The notes under the pieces: generated by a model
What the model was told of the DNA's origin: nothing
Databases searched by the model: none
What the model saw: only the letters and a program-made list of their open reading frames with translations
Position numbers and translations under genes: made by a program
NCBI GenBank assembly: GCA_036494545.1
Contig: DASXOB010000002.1
Coordinates: 372,001 to 436,000, forward strand
From: JAICXG01 sp036494545
GTDB taxonomy: Bacteria; Verrucomicrobiota; Verrucomicrobiia; Chthoniobacterales; UBA10450
Length of the DNA stretch: 64,000 nt
Direction of reading: 5' to 3'
Part shown: one piece after another, positions 18,167 to 33,352 of the stretch
Position numbering within the stretch: position 1 is the first letter of the stretch
How the letters are laid out: the number at the start of each line of letters is the position of its first letter

Positions 18167-19879
18167 GTGTCTTTTCTTGTCCGGCAAATCCACCGTCTTC
18201 CAGAATCAACGCGTTCGATCCTCTTCACGGGAGTTTATGGTCTGACCGGTGGATTGGCTGCCGTCGCCTTTCAGCTGGGGATTCAGTGGCTTTACCTTGC
18301 CACCTTTGTCGCTCTCTCGCATCGTACTCTGGGCGTCTTTCTTTGCACTACATTCCTGGTTGTAATCCTATGCTCGTTAGGCGGCGGGTTCCTCATGTCT
18401 CGTGTCGATCAAAATGCGGCGGGCAGCGGTATCCCGCAACTCAAGTTTGCCTTCTGGCAGGATTTTGGACTCGTTAGGCTACGCACGGTTCTGGTGAAGT
18501 TTTTCGCCGGGCTTCTGCATGTTGGCGGCGGAATGAGTCTCGGGCGCGAAGGTCCGTCGGTGTTTATCGCCGGCGGTGTCGCTTCCCAGGTGAGTGCGGC
18601 CCTCGGCATCCCCAAGCAGCGACGCCGTCGACCGGCCGCTGCGGGTGCCGCGGCGGGATTAGCGGCAGCGTTCAACACTCCACTGGCCGCCATCACCTTT
18701 GTCCTGGAAGAGATCGTGCAGGACCTGAACAGCCCGCTCATCGGAAGTATTATTCTCGCTTCCGTGCTCGGCGCTTTTACCGTGCATGCCATCATCGGTC
18801 GCAATCCGGCCTTCGTTCTACCGCAAATCCAGAACACATCCTGGCGTGTCTACCTTGGCGTCCCGCTTGCTTCGGCGGTCGCTTCACTCGTTGGCATCGG
18901 TTTCCAGCGCGCCACCTTGAGGCTGCGGGGCTTTTCGAAAAAGTGGAATGCTTTGCCTCGCTGGATGCATCCGCTTTGTGGCGGAGTAACGGCCTGGCTG
19001 CTTGGCGCAGCCGTTTTTGTCTGGTCCGGACGATTGGGCGTTTTCGGGTTGGGATATGCCGATCTCTCCGAAATCTTGCACGGCAGAATCCCCTGGCTCG
19101 TGATCGCCGTTCTGCTGCTCGCGAAGTGGATTGCCACCGTCTCCTGTTATGGCTGGGGCGGTTGCGGCGGCATCTTCGCTCCGCTGCTTTTTCTCGGCGC
19201 GGCGGCTGGTGGAACCGTAGCCGGCGCCCTCAATTGCGTCCTGCCATTGCCGAGCGATGGGCAACCGCTCCTCGCTATCATCGGGATGAGTGCCTGTCTG
19301 AGCGCAGTCGTTAGGGCGCCATTTACCTCCATCCTAATTGTCTTTGAAATGACGCACCAGTTTTCTCTTGTCCCGGCCCTCATGCTCGGGGCGTTGGTCA
19401 GCGAAGCGATTTCGCGCGGCCTGACGACACATAACTTCTACGATGAAATCCTGAGCCAGGATGGAATCGTGCTCGTGAATGTCATTCCGCCGCGCGATCT
19501 GCGCAGTTGGCAGGGTTACCCAGTCTCGGCGATCGCTAATTTTCGACCGGTTTTTATTGAAGACCTCAGCGACCAGAATCTTCGCTCCACGCTGGAAAAA
19601 AATCAGTTCAAGCGTTTTCCCGTTGTCCTGGAGGGAAAAGTAGCTGGCTGTCTTGTGCGGGAGGAAATCGAAGCCGCTCTCGCACAGAGTCGCGCTCCCG
19701 TGATGGAAAAGGTCGCGACCTGCCGGCGCAGCTTTACGATTGGCGAAGTGGCGCGCCTGCTCATCGAGGCGCCCGGCGGGTTCGCCGTCCTCGAAGCCGG
19801 TGACAAGCCGGCTGGTATCGTTACGCTGCACGACCTTCTCCGCGCCCAGGAAACTTTGGCCGCGCGCAGCACTCACTGA
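18167..19879 (+). CDS. ClC-family chloride channel/transporter with CBS domains
   Basis: The 570-residue protein, read from GTG, contains the ClC selectivity-filter motifs: GSGIPQLK, GREGPSVF with the gating Glu, and GGIFAPLLFLG. Multiple membrane helices reach about residue 430. The C-terminal 130 residues form a pair of CBS domains (for example FKRFPVVLEGKVAG and GGFAVLEAGDKPAGIVTLHD), which usually bind adenine nucleotides and regulate gating. It moves chloride, or exchanges Cl- for H+; which of the two is not resolved. The gene contains two exact TCGTTAGGC words (18374, 18471) and one near copy (19308). Confidence 0.93.
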   Translation: MSFLVRQIHRLPESTRSILFTGVYGLTGGLAAVAFQLGIQWLYLATFVALSHRTLGVFLCTTFLVVILCSLGGGFLMSRVDQNAAGSGIPQLKFAFWQDFGLVRLRTVLVKFFAGLLHVGGGMSLGREGPSVFIAGGVASQVSAALGIPKQRRRRPAAAGAAAGLAAAFNTPLAAITFVLEEIVQDLNSPLIGSIILASVLGAFTVHAIIGRNPAFVLPQIQNTSWRVYLGVPLASAVASLVGIGFQRATLRLRGFSKKWNALPRWMHPLCGGVTAWLLGAAVFVWSGRLGVFGLGYADLSEILHGRIPWLVIAVLLLAKWIATVSCYGWGGCGGIFAPLLFLGAAAGGTVAGALNCVLPLPSDGQPLLAIIGMSACLSAVVRAPFTSILIVFEMTHQFSLVPALMLGALVSEAISRGLTTHNFYDEILSQDGIVLVNVIPPRDLRSWQGYPVSAIANFRPVFIEDLSDQNLRSTLEKNQFKRFPVVLEGKVAGCLVREEIEAALAQSRAPVMEKVATCRRSFTIGEVARLLIEAPGGFAVLEAGDKPAGIVTLHDLLRAQETLAARSTH

Positions 19880-19959
19880 CGGGGTTTCTTCGTTACCTCG
19901 CGAAAAAGCTGGTCACGGGATTCGGTGATCGCTAAAATTTCGCGTTTTGGCTGCTTCAG

Positions 19960-21003
19960 ATGCGTTTCTCTAAAGCCTTCGCGCGCCAACCACCAGGCTG
20001 GATTTTTGCCGAGATGGTGGTGGTGCTGGCCTTCATTGGCTTTGTTGATTTTTCCACCGGCTTTCAAATTCGCCTCCTGCCCTTCTATTGCGGGCCAATC
20101 TTTCTCGTCGCCTGGTTCTGCGAAAAAAGACTCGGTATCTTCATTTCCTGCATCGCGGGAATTATTTCGCTGACGGCTGACTGGTTCGATCACGATCCTG
20201 ATTTGCGGGGTTGGTCGCAACCATGGGAGATCGCGCGCCACATCACTTCTTGTCTCGCCGTCGCGCTCGTCGGTTCGGCTCTCCGGACGAAAAGCGATAT
20301 CGCCGCGGCGCGGATTGCTTTACTGGAGCATTCGCAGCAGCTCGAAGGCGAGATCGTCAATATCAGCGAAGCCGAACAACGCAGGATTGGTCAGGATTTG
20401 CACGATGGCCTTTGCCAATGCCTTGCCGCCCTCAGCTGTGCCGCCACTTCGTTGCGTGACGATCTCCATGAGCTAACTCTGACGGAAGAAGCAAATCGGG
20501 CGGGGGACCTCGCGACTCAACTTCGCGAAGCCGTTGTCCAGACGCGCGATCTGGCGCACGGGCTCGCCCCGGCGCACGTCAGCCAGTTGGGTCTTTCCCT
20601 GGCCCTGGCGTCGCTTGCCCAATCCGTCACTCGCTTGCACGAGATCAATTGCACCTTCGCCCTTCAAGGTGATGACTCTAACTGCGACGAACCCACCGCC
20701 ACGCACCTTTTTAGAATTGCGCAGGAAGCAATCAACAATGCCACCCGCCACGGTCGTGCCCACAACATCGCGATCAAACTGGAAGCCCTGGATCACTCTC
20801 TCGCTTTGAGTATCCACGACGATGGGATTGGCATCGCTAACTCTTCTTCCACCGGCATGGGGCTGGCGGTCATGCGTTATCGCGCCCGGCTTAGCGGTGG
20901 AGACTTGGCCATAGAGCAACCAATGGACGGCGGCACGATCATTTCCTGCACGGCACGCCCAGCTCAGACACATGAGGAGTCCAATGAAATCGTCGCCGCC
21001 TGA
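19960..21003 (+). CDS. NarL-type sensor histidine kinase
   Basis: The 347-residue protein has about three or four N-terminal membrane helices without an obvious sensory domain, then a coiled coil. The HisKA_3 phosphoacceptor box EAEQRRIGQDLHDGLCQ is followed by an HATPase domain with RIAQEAINNATRHGRA (N box), DDGIGI (G1) and GMGLAVMRYRA. It probably autophosphorylates His and signals to the overlapping response regulator. The stimulus is unknown. The downstream regulator gene starts 32 bases before this gene ends. Confidence 0.92.
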   Translation: MRFSKAFARQPPGWIFAEMVVVLAFIGFVDFSTGFQIRLLPFYCGPIFLVAWFCEKRLGIFISCIAGIISLTADWFDHDPDLRGWSQPWEIARHITSCLAVALVGSALRTKSDIAAARIALLEHSQQLEGEIVNISEAEQRRIGQDLHDGLCQCLAALSCAATSLRDDLHELTLTEEANRAGDLATQLREAVVQTRDLAHGLAPAHVSQLGLSLALASLAQSVTRLHEINCTFALQGDDSNCDEPTATHLFRIAQEAINNATRHGRAHNIAIKLEALDHSLALSIHDDGIGIANSSSTGMGLAVMRYRARLSGGDLAIEQPMDGGTIISCTARPAQTHEESNEIVAA

Positions 21004-21646
21004 TAAGATCCACGTCGTCGTGGTCGAGGATCATCGCATGTTCCGCGAGCAACTTGTTCATCTCATCGAGAAAGGCGATGAGATGAAGGTTACAGGCGAA
21101 GCCGATAACATTCGCGACGGCCTCGCTCTCATCCGCGACAAACGGCCCGCCATTGCAGTCGTTGATATCAGTCTTAAAGGTTCGAGCGGGATAGAATTAC
21201 TGAAAGACCTCCGTGCTCAGGGCAGCACTGTCCCCGTGCTGATTCTTTCCATGTACGATGAGTCGCTCTACGCCGAGCGGGCCTTGCGCGCCGGTGCGCG
21301 AGGTTACATGACCAAGCATGAGGCATCGGAAAACGTCTCGCTGGCAATTCGCGAAGTCTTAAGCGGCGAGATCTATCTCAACCAGCGCTTCATGTCGCGA
21401 GTGATGGGACGGATCATGACTGGCAAAGATACGGCTATTCAGCCGATTGATCGCCTGGCCGATCGCGAACTCGAAGTCTTTCAGCTGATCGGCCGCGGAC
21501 TTACTACGCGGGAAATTGGAGAGCGCCTTGGCCTCGGTATCACAACCGTGGACACTTATCGGGCGCGGATCAAAGAAAAGCTGAAACTGGAGAACGCTAG
21601 CCGGCTGCGCCTCGAAGCCAGTCGCTGGGTACAGCAGCAGGAATAA
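20972..21646 (+). CDS. NarL/FixJ-type response regulator
   Basis: The 224-residue protein has a receiver domain with acidic pocket VVEDHRMFRE, phosphoacceptor Asp in AVVDISLKG, Ser in LILSMYDE and Lys in YMTKHE. A C-terminal LuxR-type helix-turn-helix follows (LADRELEVFQLIGRGLTTRE, then ERLGLGITTVDTYRARIKEK). An internal ATG at 20984 is an alternative start. It overlaps the sensor kinase gene, so the two form a cognate pair. Target genes cannot be told. Confidence 0.94.
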   Translation: MRSPMKSSPPDKIHVVVVEDHRMFREQLVHLIEKGDEMKVTGEADNIRDGLALIRDKRPAIAVVDISLKGSSGIELLKDLRAQGSTVPVLILSMYDESLYAERALRAGARGYMTKHEASENVSLAIREVLSGEIYLNQRFMSRVMGRIMTGKDTAIQPIDRLADRELEVFQLIGRGLTTREIGERLGLGITTVDTYRARIKEKLKLENASRLRLEASRWVQQQE

Positions 21647-21703
21647 TTCAACATTTCTGGCTCGGCTTTTCCGCTCCACTTCTCGTCGTCCTGGTTTTAA
21701 CTA

Positions 21704-23695
21704 ATGGCATCTCTGGCGAAACGGCCCAGGAATAACATGACCAGTGCGATGCCATACGGCAATCGTTGGATTCCTGGTAAAGCGACGGGCTGGGTCATCT
21801 CTGTGGCCCTGGTCGCGATTGTCTTGCTGACCTTCGGACAGACCGTTCGCTACCAGTTTGTCAGCTATGATGACGGAGATTACGTCTATGAGAATCCGAA
21901 TGTCACGGCCGGCTTTACGTTCCGGGGAATCGCGTGGGCCTTTACTCATGTTCACGCGGCCAATTGGCATCCAATTACGACGCTTTCGCACCTGTTGGAT
22001 TGCCAGCTATACGGTCTGCAACCATGGGGCCATCATTTAACAAACGTTTCCCTGCACGCCGTGGGAGCGATTCTCTTGTTTTTGGCGCTTCGCGCATTGA
22101 CGGATTCGATTTGGCCCAGCGCGTTTGTGGCGGCAGTCTTCGCCACTCACCCGCTGCGAGTAGAGTCGGTGGCCTGGGTATCGGAGCGAAAGGATGTGCT
22201 CAGCGGCGTTTTCTTCATGCTCACGCTGTTGGCTTATGCGCATTATGCGCGTGCGAGCCGGTCCTCAGTTGGCCGCTATTTGACCGTGGTGATTGTTTTC
22301 GGACTGGGTTTGATGTGCAAGCCGACCCTGGTCACGCTGCCTTTTGTCTTGTTATTGTTGGATTACTGGCCGCTGGGCCGCTGGCAAAGAGTCAAGAGCA
22401 AAGAGCAAAGAACCCGTAGTCAGTGGTCTGTAGTCGGTAGCCTTTTCGCCGAGAAGATTCCTCTCTTCGTCCTATCAGCTGTGTCATGCATAGTTACGCT
22501 ATACGCCCAGAAACAAGCGCTCGAAGCAGGTCTTCATTCGAGTTTCATTGAACGAGCTGGTAACGCCATGGTATCTTACATTACCTACCTCGCTCAGATC
22601 TTCTATCCGATAGATCTGGCAGTCTTGTACCCTTATCCGGAAAGCGGTCTAAGACTCGTCCCTGTCGCTTTTAGCCTCTTATTTTTGGTCATTATTTCAT
22701 TGCTCTTTGTTCGATGGCGCAGAAAGTATCCGTTTCTATTAGTCGGCTGGCTTTGGTATCTCGGAATGCTGGTTCCAATGATTGGGTTCATCCAGGTTGG
22801 GCTGCAATCCCACGCCGACCGCTACACTTATTTGTCTCAGATTGGTCTCTATATCCTGGTGACTTGGGGAGCGTTAGAGTTGTTCGGTCGATGGCGTTGG
22901 GAGTATGGAGCAGCAAGCATTACGGGGACGATCATAATAGCAGTGTTAGTAGGATGCAGTCGTGCTCAGACTGCTTACTGGCAGAATAGCGAAATGCTCT
23001 GGCAGCGCGCGATTGATGTGACCTCCGACAACTACGTGGCTTTCTACAATCTGGGTAGCGTGTTGCTGAAAGACCGACAAGTCGATCCCGCAATGGTTCT
23101 GTTTCAAAAGGCCATCGAGATCAAACCCGATTACGAGAAGGCCTATGTGGATATGGGGAGCGCTCTTATGCTTGTGGAGCAGACCGACGAGGCTATCGGT
23201 TATTATCAAAAGGCATTACAAATCAGACCCGACCTGGCCGAGGCGTGGAGTAATCTAGGAAGTGCTCTTCTGAAGAAGGGTCGAGTGGATGAAGCCATCC
23301 AATCCTATCGCAGGGCCATCGCGATCAAGCCGGATTCTGCAGACATTGAGTACAATCTCGGACGCGCCTTCGCCAGCACACCAGATTGGAAAAATGCGAT
23401 CGCCTCCTACCAGGCCTCACTCAAAATGCGACCCGGTGACGCGAAGACCCTGAATAACCTGGGCGTAGCTTTTGCCAGGAGCGGAAAGATGGATGCTGCA
23501 ATCGAGGAGCTCCGCGAAGCGCTTCGAAGTAATCCGAACTACCCCGAAGCTCATTACAACCTTGGCGGTTTACTCGTCGACCGTGGTCAGACGGAGGAAG
23601 CAGTCGTCCATTACAAGAAAGTATTGCGCCTCAAACCAGATTACGCGGAGGCCAGGCAACGGTTGCTTGAGCTTGGCGTGACACCGTCGAACTGA
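21704..23695 (+). CDS. TMTC-like GT-C membrane protein with C-terminal TPR repeats (paralogue 1)
   Basis: The 663-residue protein has about ten membrane helices in the first 430 residues, with conserved loops FVSYDDGDYVYENPNV, HVHAANWHPITTLSH, HPLRVESVAWVSERKDVLSG and LMCKPTLVTLPFVLLLLDYW. About six TPR repeats follow (for example AEAWSNLGSALLKKGRVDEA). This is the layout of TMTC/DUF1736-type proteins, whose eukaryotic members are O-mannosyltransferases; bacterial substrates are unknown. Residues about 228-243 come from a micro-repeat-like DNA segment absent from paralogue 2. It precedes a broken GT39-like gene and a second copy. Confidence 0.88.
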   Translation: MASLAKRPRNNMTSAMPYGNRWIPGKATGWVISVALVAIVLLTFGQTVRYQFVSYDDGDYVYENPNVTAGFTFRGIAWAFTHVHAANWHPITTLSHLLDCQLYGLQPWGHHLTNVSLHAVGAILLFLALRALTDSIWPSAFVAAVFATHPLRVESVAWVSERKDVLSGVFFMLTLLAYAHYARASRSSVGRYLTVVIVFGLGLMCKPTLVTLPFVLLLLDYWPLGRWQRVKSKEQRTRSQWSVVGSLFAEKIPLFVLSAVSCIVTLYAQKQALEAGLHSSFIERAGNAMVSYITYLAQIFYPIDLAVLYPYPESGLRLVPVAFSLLFLVIISLLFVRWRRKYPFLLVGWLWYLGMLVPMIGFIQVGLQSHADRYTYLSQIGLYILVTWGALELFGRWRWEYGAASITGTIIIAVLVGCSRAQTAYWQNSEMLWQRAIDVTSDNYVAFYNLGSVLLKDRQVDPAMVLFQKAIEIKPDYEKAYVDMGSALMLVEQTDEAIGYYQKALQIRPDLAEAWSNLGSALLKKGRVDEAIQSYRRAIAIKPDSADIEYNLGRAFASTPDWKNAIASYQASLKMRPGDAKTLNNLGVAFARSGKMDAAIEELREALRSNPNYPEAHYNLGGLLVDRGQTEEAVVHYKKVLRLKPDYAEARQRLLELGVTPSN

Positions 23696-23707
23696 ATCAG
23701 CAGACAA

Positions 23708-24908
23708 ATGCATCTTTCAGCGCCAAAGAAGGTCGCAAGTTACAACAAGGTTGTCCTACTACTATGGCTGCTATTGACCGTAACCGTCCTTGTTCTCGCC
23801 CTCGTGGTCCGAATTCGGCTTCTCGGAATTCCGCTGGAACGGGATGAAGGTGAGTACGCGTATATCGGCCAACTTATGCTGCAAGGCATCGCTCCATACA
23901 AGCTGGCTTACAGTATGAAGTTTCCCGGGACCGCGGCCGCTTATGCCGTAATCATGTTGATCTTTGGGCAAACAACATTCGCGCTTCACCTGGGCTTGAT
24001 TTTTCATCAACGCAGCGACAATTGGGTTGGTTTTTCTTCTCGGCCGACGATTGATGAATTTGACTGCTGGGATTGCGGCCGCGGTGAGTTATACCGTGCT
24101 TTCGCTGAGTCCGTCCGTGCTTGGGCTCGCCGGTCACGCCACCCACTTCGTCATGCTGCCGGTGCTGGCTGGAATCCTGGTCCTGCTAACTCTGCCAAAA
24201 CGCGGAGGCCTTTCACAAATATTCGCGGGCGGATTACTCTTTGGCCTCGGCTTGTTGACGAAGCAGCCCGCCCTTTTCTTTATTCTGTTTGGAGCGCTTT
24301 ATGTCGCCTTTGGCAAGCTCTGCAATTTCGTGAGCCATTATCCGACTCCTGCTCGACTCGCCCCAGGTCTTCTGCTCGGCGCGGCCCTGGGCTGGCCGAT
24401 TTATCAGGCACGAAACATTTTCTTTCACCTTACTCCCATCGAGGCCTGCCAGACGATCTACAGCGGGAACCCATTTGTCGAGTCAGTCAGGGCTGCACCG
24501 TACCTGCGCGATCGAACAAGCTCGAACGAGCAGATTGCGGTCCTGGGCTCAGAACCTGAGATTTATTTCTATGCCCACCGACATTCCGCCACGGGCTATA
24601 TCTATACCTACGGATTAGTTGAAGGGCAGCCGTACGCGTCCGAAATGCAACGCGAGATGGTTCGCGAGATTGAACTTAGTCGTCCAAAATACCTTGTCGT
24701 CATCGGAGTAGGTGCCTCGTGGTTATCGAAGCCGGGAGTTCGGCATCCCATCTTTGATTGGATAACTGATTACACCAGGCAAAACTATGATTTGGTCGGG
24801 TTTGTGAACATGCTTGATCCAGGGCGGACAGACTATTATTTCGATGACATCCCGGAATCATTCCCAGAGCTTGGAAACAGAATTTTTGTCGATCGAAAGA
24901 AGCTTTAG
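23708..24908 (+). pseudogene. Disrupted GT39/PMT_2-like glycosyltransferase
   Basis: Two frames give one protein. The first, from ATG 23708, contains the GT-C acidic motif PLERDEGEYAYIGQ and runs to about GLIF. The second contains FLLGRRLMNLTAGIAAAVSY and the typical C-terminal LGSEPEIYFYAHR and SATGYIYTYG. Removing one T from the five-T run at 24000-24004 joins them as GLIF-INAATIGLVFLLGRR. The joined product is about 400 residues, whereas relatives are usually around 500. The sequence passes directly from LLLGAALG to WPIYQARNIFFHLTP, which suggests that several membrane helices have been lost. It may be a real pseudogene or, for the frameshift only, an assembly error. Confidence 0.8.
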
Positions 24909-24921
24909 TCGGGATTCGCGA

Positions 24922-27015
24922 GTGAGGAGAACCAAGCCGAAGAAGCGTAGCATCTTCAATCCGCGATTGATTGCGGCCGGTGTCTGCGTCGTCTTAACCG
25001 CGATCGTCTGGATCACTTTCGCTCAATCACTCAACTGCACGTTCGTTAACTATGACGACGACGATTACGTTTACCAAAATCCTAACATCACTAACGGGTT
25101 GAGCTTTGCCGCAATTCGGTGGGCATTTACTCATGTCCATGCCGCGAACTGGCACCCGTTGACCACCATCTCGCACATGCTCGATTGCCAAGTCTACGGT
25201 TTGCAAGCTTGGGGACATCATTTAACGAATGTTTTACTGCATGCGGTGGCTGCTATGCTTTTGTTTTTGGCGTTATGCCGGCTTACCGGGGTTAACGCTG
25301 TAGCCGGCATTGGCGATGCCGGCCGAAATCAACGATCCTGGCTACTACAAAGCCCTCTTTGGTCCAGCGCGTGCGTGGCAGTGATCTGGGCTATCCATCC
25401 CTTGCGGGTGGAATCAGTCGCATGGATCTCGGAGCGGAAGGATGTGCTCAGCGGCGTCTTTTTCATGCTCACTCTTTTAGCTTATGCGACTTATTCGCGC
25501 AGTAGACGGTGGTTGCTTGGCCGCTATCTGACCGTAATCGTTCTCTTTGCACTGGGGTTAATGTGCAAACCGACACTTGTCACATTGCCCTTTGTTCTGT
25601 TGTTACTGGACTACTGGCCTCTGGGAAGATGGCAAGGGCAATGGTCTGTCCTCCGTGGTCTACTAGGCGAAAAGATCCCTTTATTTATTCTTTCGGCTGC
25701 TTCCTGCGCAGTCACGATCGTCGCGCAAAAGGAGGCCTTCGCTGCCATCCACAAAGTGCCTTTCGCAGATCGGCTCGGCAACGCCGCTATTTCGTACGTC
25801 ATCTACCTGGCTCAAACAATCTGCCCTGTGCGCCTGGCAGTACTATATCCTTACCCGGAGCATGGCTTTAGTACCTTTGCAGCGATTCTGGCCTTGTTGC
25901 TCCTGGCATCGGTTTCCGTAGCACTTTTTATTTGCCGAAACTCTTATCCGTATCTGCTCGTGGGCTGGCTATGGTTTCTAGGCATGCTGGTTCCAATGAG
26001 TGGCCTGGTGCAGGTAGGCTGGCAAAGCCGTGCCGACCGCTATACTTATCTCCCGCAGATTGGGCTATATCTCTCCGCGAGTTGGGGTGTAACTGAGCTA
26101 TTCAAAAGATCGAATCAATATCGACGGGTAATGGCTGCTGCGGTTCTGTTTGTTATCTTGTCATTGATCATACGCACTCGAGTCCAGACTTCATCCTGGC
26201 AAGACAGCGAAACGCTCTGGCGAAGTGCGATTGCAAATACGACCGACAATTACATCGCTCACAATAACCTCGGAGAGGCACTGTTCGAAGAGGGACGTCT
26301 TGATGAAGCCATCGTGGAGTATGAAAAGGCACGTCAGATCAACGGTTCCCTGGCCGAGGCCGAATATAACCTCGGAAACATCTTTCTACAGAAGGGAAAC
26401 GCGAGTCGGGCGATCACTCACTACGAGAACGCACTGCGAATGCAACCGCGCTATCCCGAAGCGGAATGTAATCTGGGCAACGTCCTGGCTCAGAACGGCG
26501 AACAGTCCGAAGCCATCTACCATTACCAAAGGGCTGTAGAGATGAAACCCGAATCCGCAGAATCACATGCCAACCTGGCTAACGCTCTCCTGAAAACTGG
26601 AGAGACACGTCAGGCCATTGAGCATTACAGGAAAGCCGTTGCTATTAGGCCGGCATCCGCGGAAATGCAAAGCAATCTTGGTAACGCTCTTACCAGCACG
26701 GGTGACTGGAACGGGGCTATAGCTTGCTACCAGGCTGCTCTCCGTGTTCAACCCGGGTATGCCAAGGTTCATAATCATCTTGGTATTTCTCTCGTCCACG
26801 TTGGCAAAGTTGATGAGGCGCTGGAACAGTTTAGCCAAAGTCTGCGCATCGATCCGAACTACGCCGAGGCCCATTACAATTTGGCGCGCCTGCTCGCACG
26901 ACTTGGACGGCGTGACGAAGCTATCGCTCATCTGAGCGCAGCACTGCGCCTCAAGCCGGACTACGCAGAGGTGAAAGACGAATTGCGCGAGCTCGGCATA
27001 GCACCATCACAGTAG
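24922..27015 (+). CDS. TMTC-like GT-C membrane protein with C-terminal TPR repeats (paralogue 2)
   Basis: This paralogue of the 21704-23695 product shares the loops FVNYDDDDYVYQNPNI, HVHAANWHPLTTISH, HPLRVESVAWISERKDVLSG and CKPTLVTLPFVLLLLDYW, and has about seven TPRs at the C-terminus. GTG 24922, after the preceding stop, is chosen as the start (697 residues). The frame is open back to ATG 24814, but that overlaps the glycosyltransferase remnant. Compared with paralogue 1 it carries an extra segment of roughly 20 residues (VNAVAGIGDAGRNQRSW) that contains a DNA hairpin. It is probably membrane-bound and involved in glycan or protein glycosylation. Confidence 0.86.
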   Translation: MRRTKPKKRSIFNPRLIAAGVCVVLTAIVWITFAQSLNCTFVNYDDDDYVYQNPNITNGLSFAAIRWAFTHVHAANWHPLTTISHMLDCQVYGLQAWGHHLTNVLLHAVAAMLLFLALCRLTGVNAVAGIGDAGRNQRSWLLQSPLWSSACVAVIWAIHPLRVESVAWISERKDVLSGVFFMLTLLAYATYSRSRRWLLGRYLTVIVLFALGLMCKPTLVTLPFVLLLLDYWPLGRWQGQWSVLRGLLGEKIPLFILSAASCAVTIVAQKEAFAAIHKVPFADRLGNAAISYVIYLAQTICPVRLAVLYPYPEHGFSTFAAILALLLLASVSVALFICRNSYPYLLVGWLWFLGMLVPMSGLVQVGWQSRADRYTYLPQIGLYLSASWGVTELFKRSNQYRRVMAAAVLFVILSLIIRTRVQTSSWQDSETLWRSAIANTTDNYIAHNNLGEALFEEGRLDEAIVEYEKARQINGSLAEAEYNLGNIFLQKGNASRAITHYENALRMQPRYPEAECNLGNVLAQNGEQSEAIYHYQRAVEMKPESAESHANLANALLKTGETRQAIEHYRKAVAIRPASAEMQSNLGNALTSTGDWNGAIACYQAALRVQPGYAKVHNHLGISLVHVGKVDEALEQFSQSLRIDPNYAEAHYNLARLLARLGRRDEAIAHLSAALRLKPDYAEVKDELRELGIAPSQ
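25303..25323. repeat. REP-like hairpin inserted within a coding region
   Basis: GCCGGCAT and ATGCCGGC form a perfect 8-bp stem around TGGCG. It lies inside the extra segment of TPR paralogue 2 that paralogue 1 lacks at the same alignment position, so it looks like a short palindromic element that inserted in frame. Confidence 0.6.
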
Positions 27016-27225
27016 ATCGGTAGCGTTCTGGCACCTGACCGAGACTATTTCGGCTAAGCCTGGTTGCCATGACGAAGAGGCGGAGCGCAAGGCTTCGGCT
27101 GTAATCGATGTAGTGATTTTCGCGACAAAGTTTGTCTGACCTGGAAAGCCGAAGCGTTCTTGACGCGCGTGTCGCGTATAAAGTAAACCGGTGCTCACCT
27201 TCCCGGATTCTCCGAAAGCAACAAG

Positions 27226-33234
<6,009 letters not shown>

Positions 33235-33352
33235 TGGGGTCAGCTGCCGCGAAGTAATTACTAAAGTACGTGTATGTAGGTTGGAGACACTCGCGCGCGG
33301 CGGCCTGATAAATCCGTGAGCCAGGTCGCCCGCGCGACCGACGCGAAACTTG

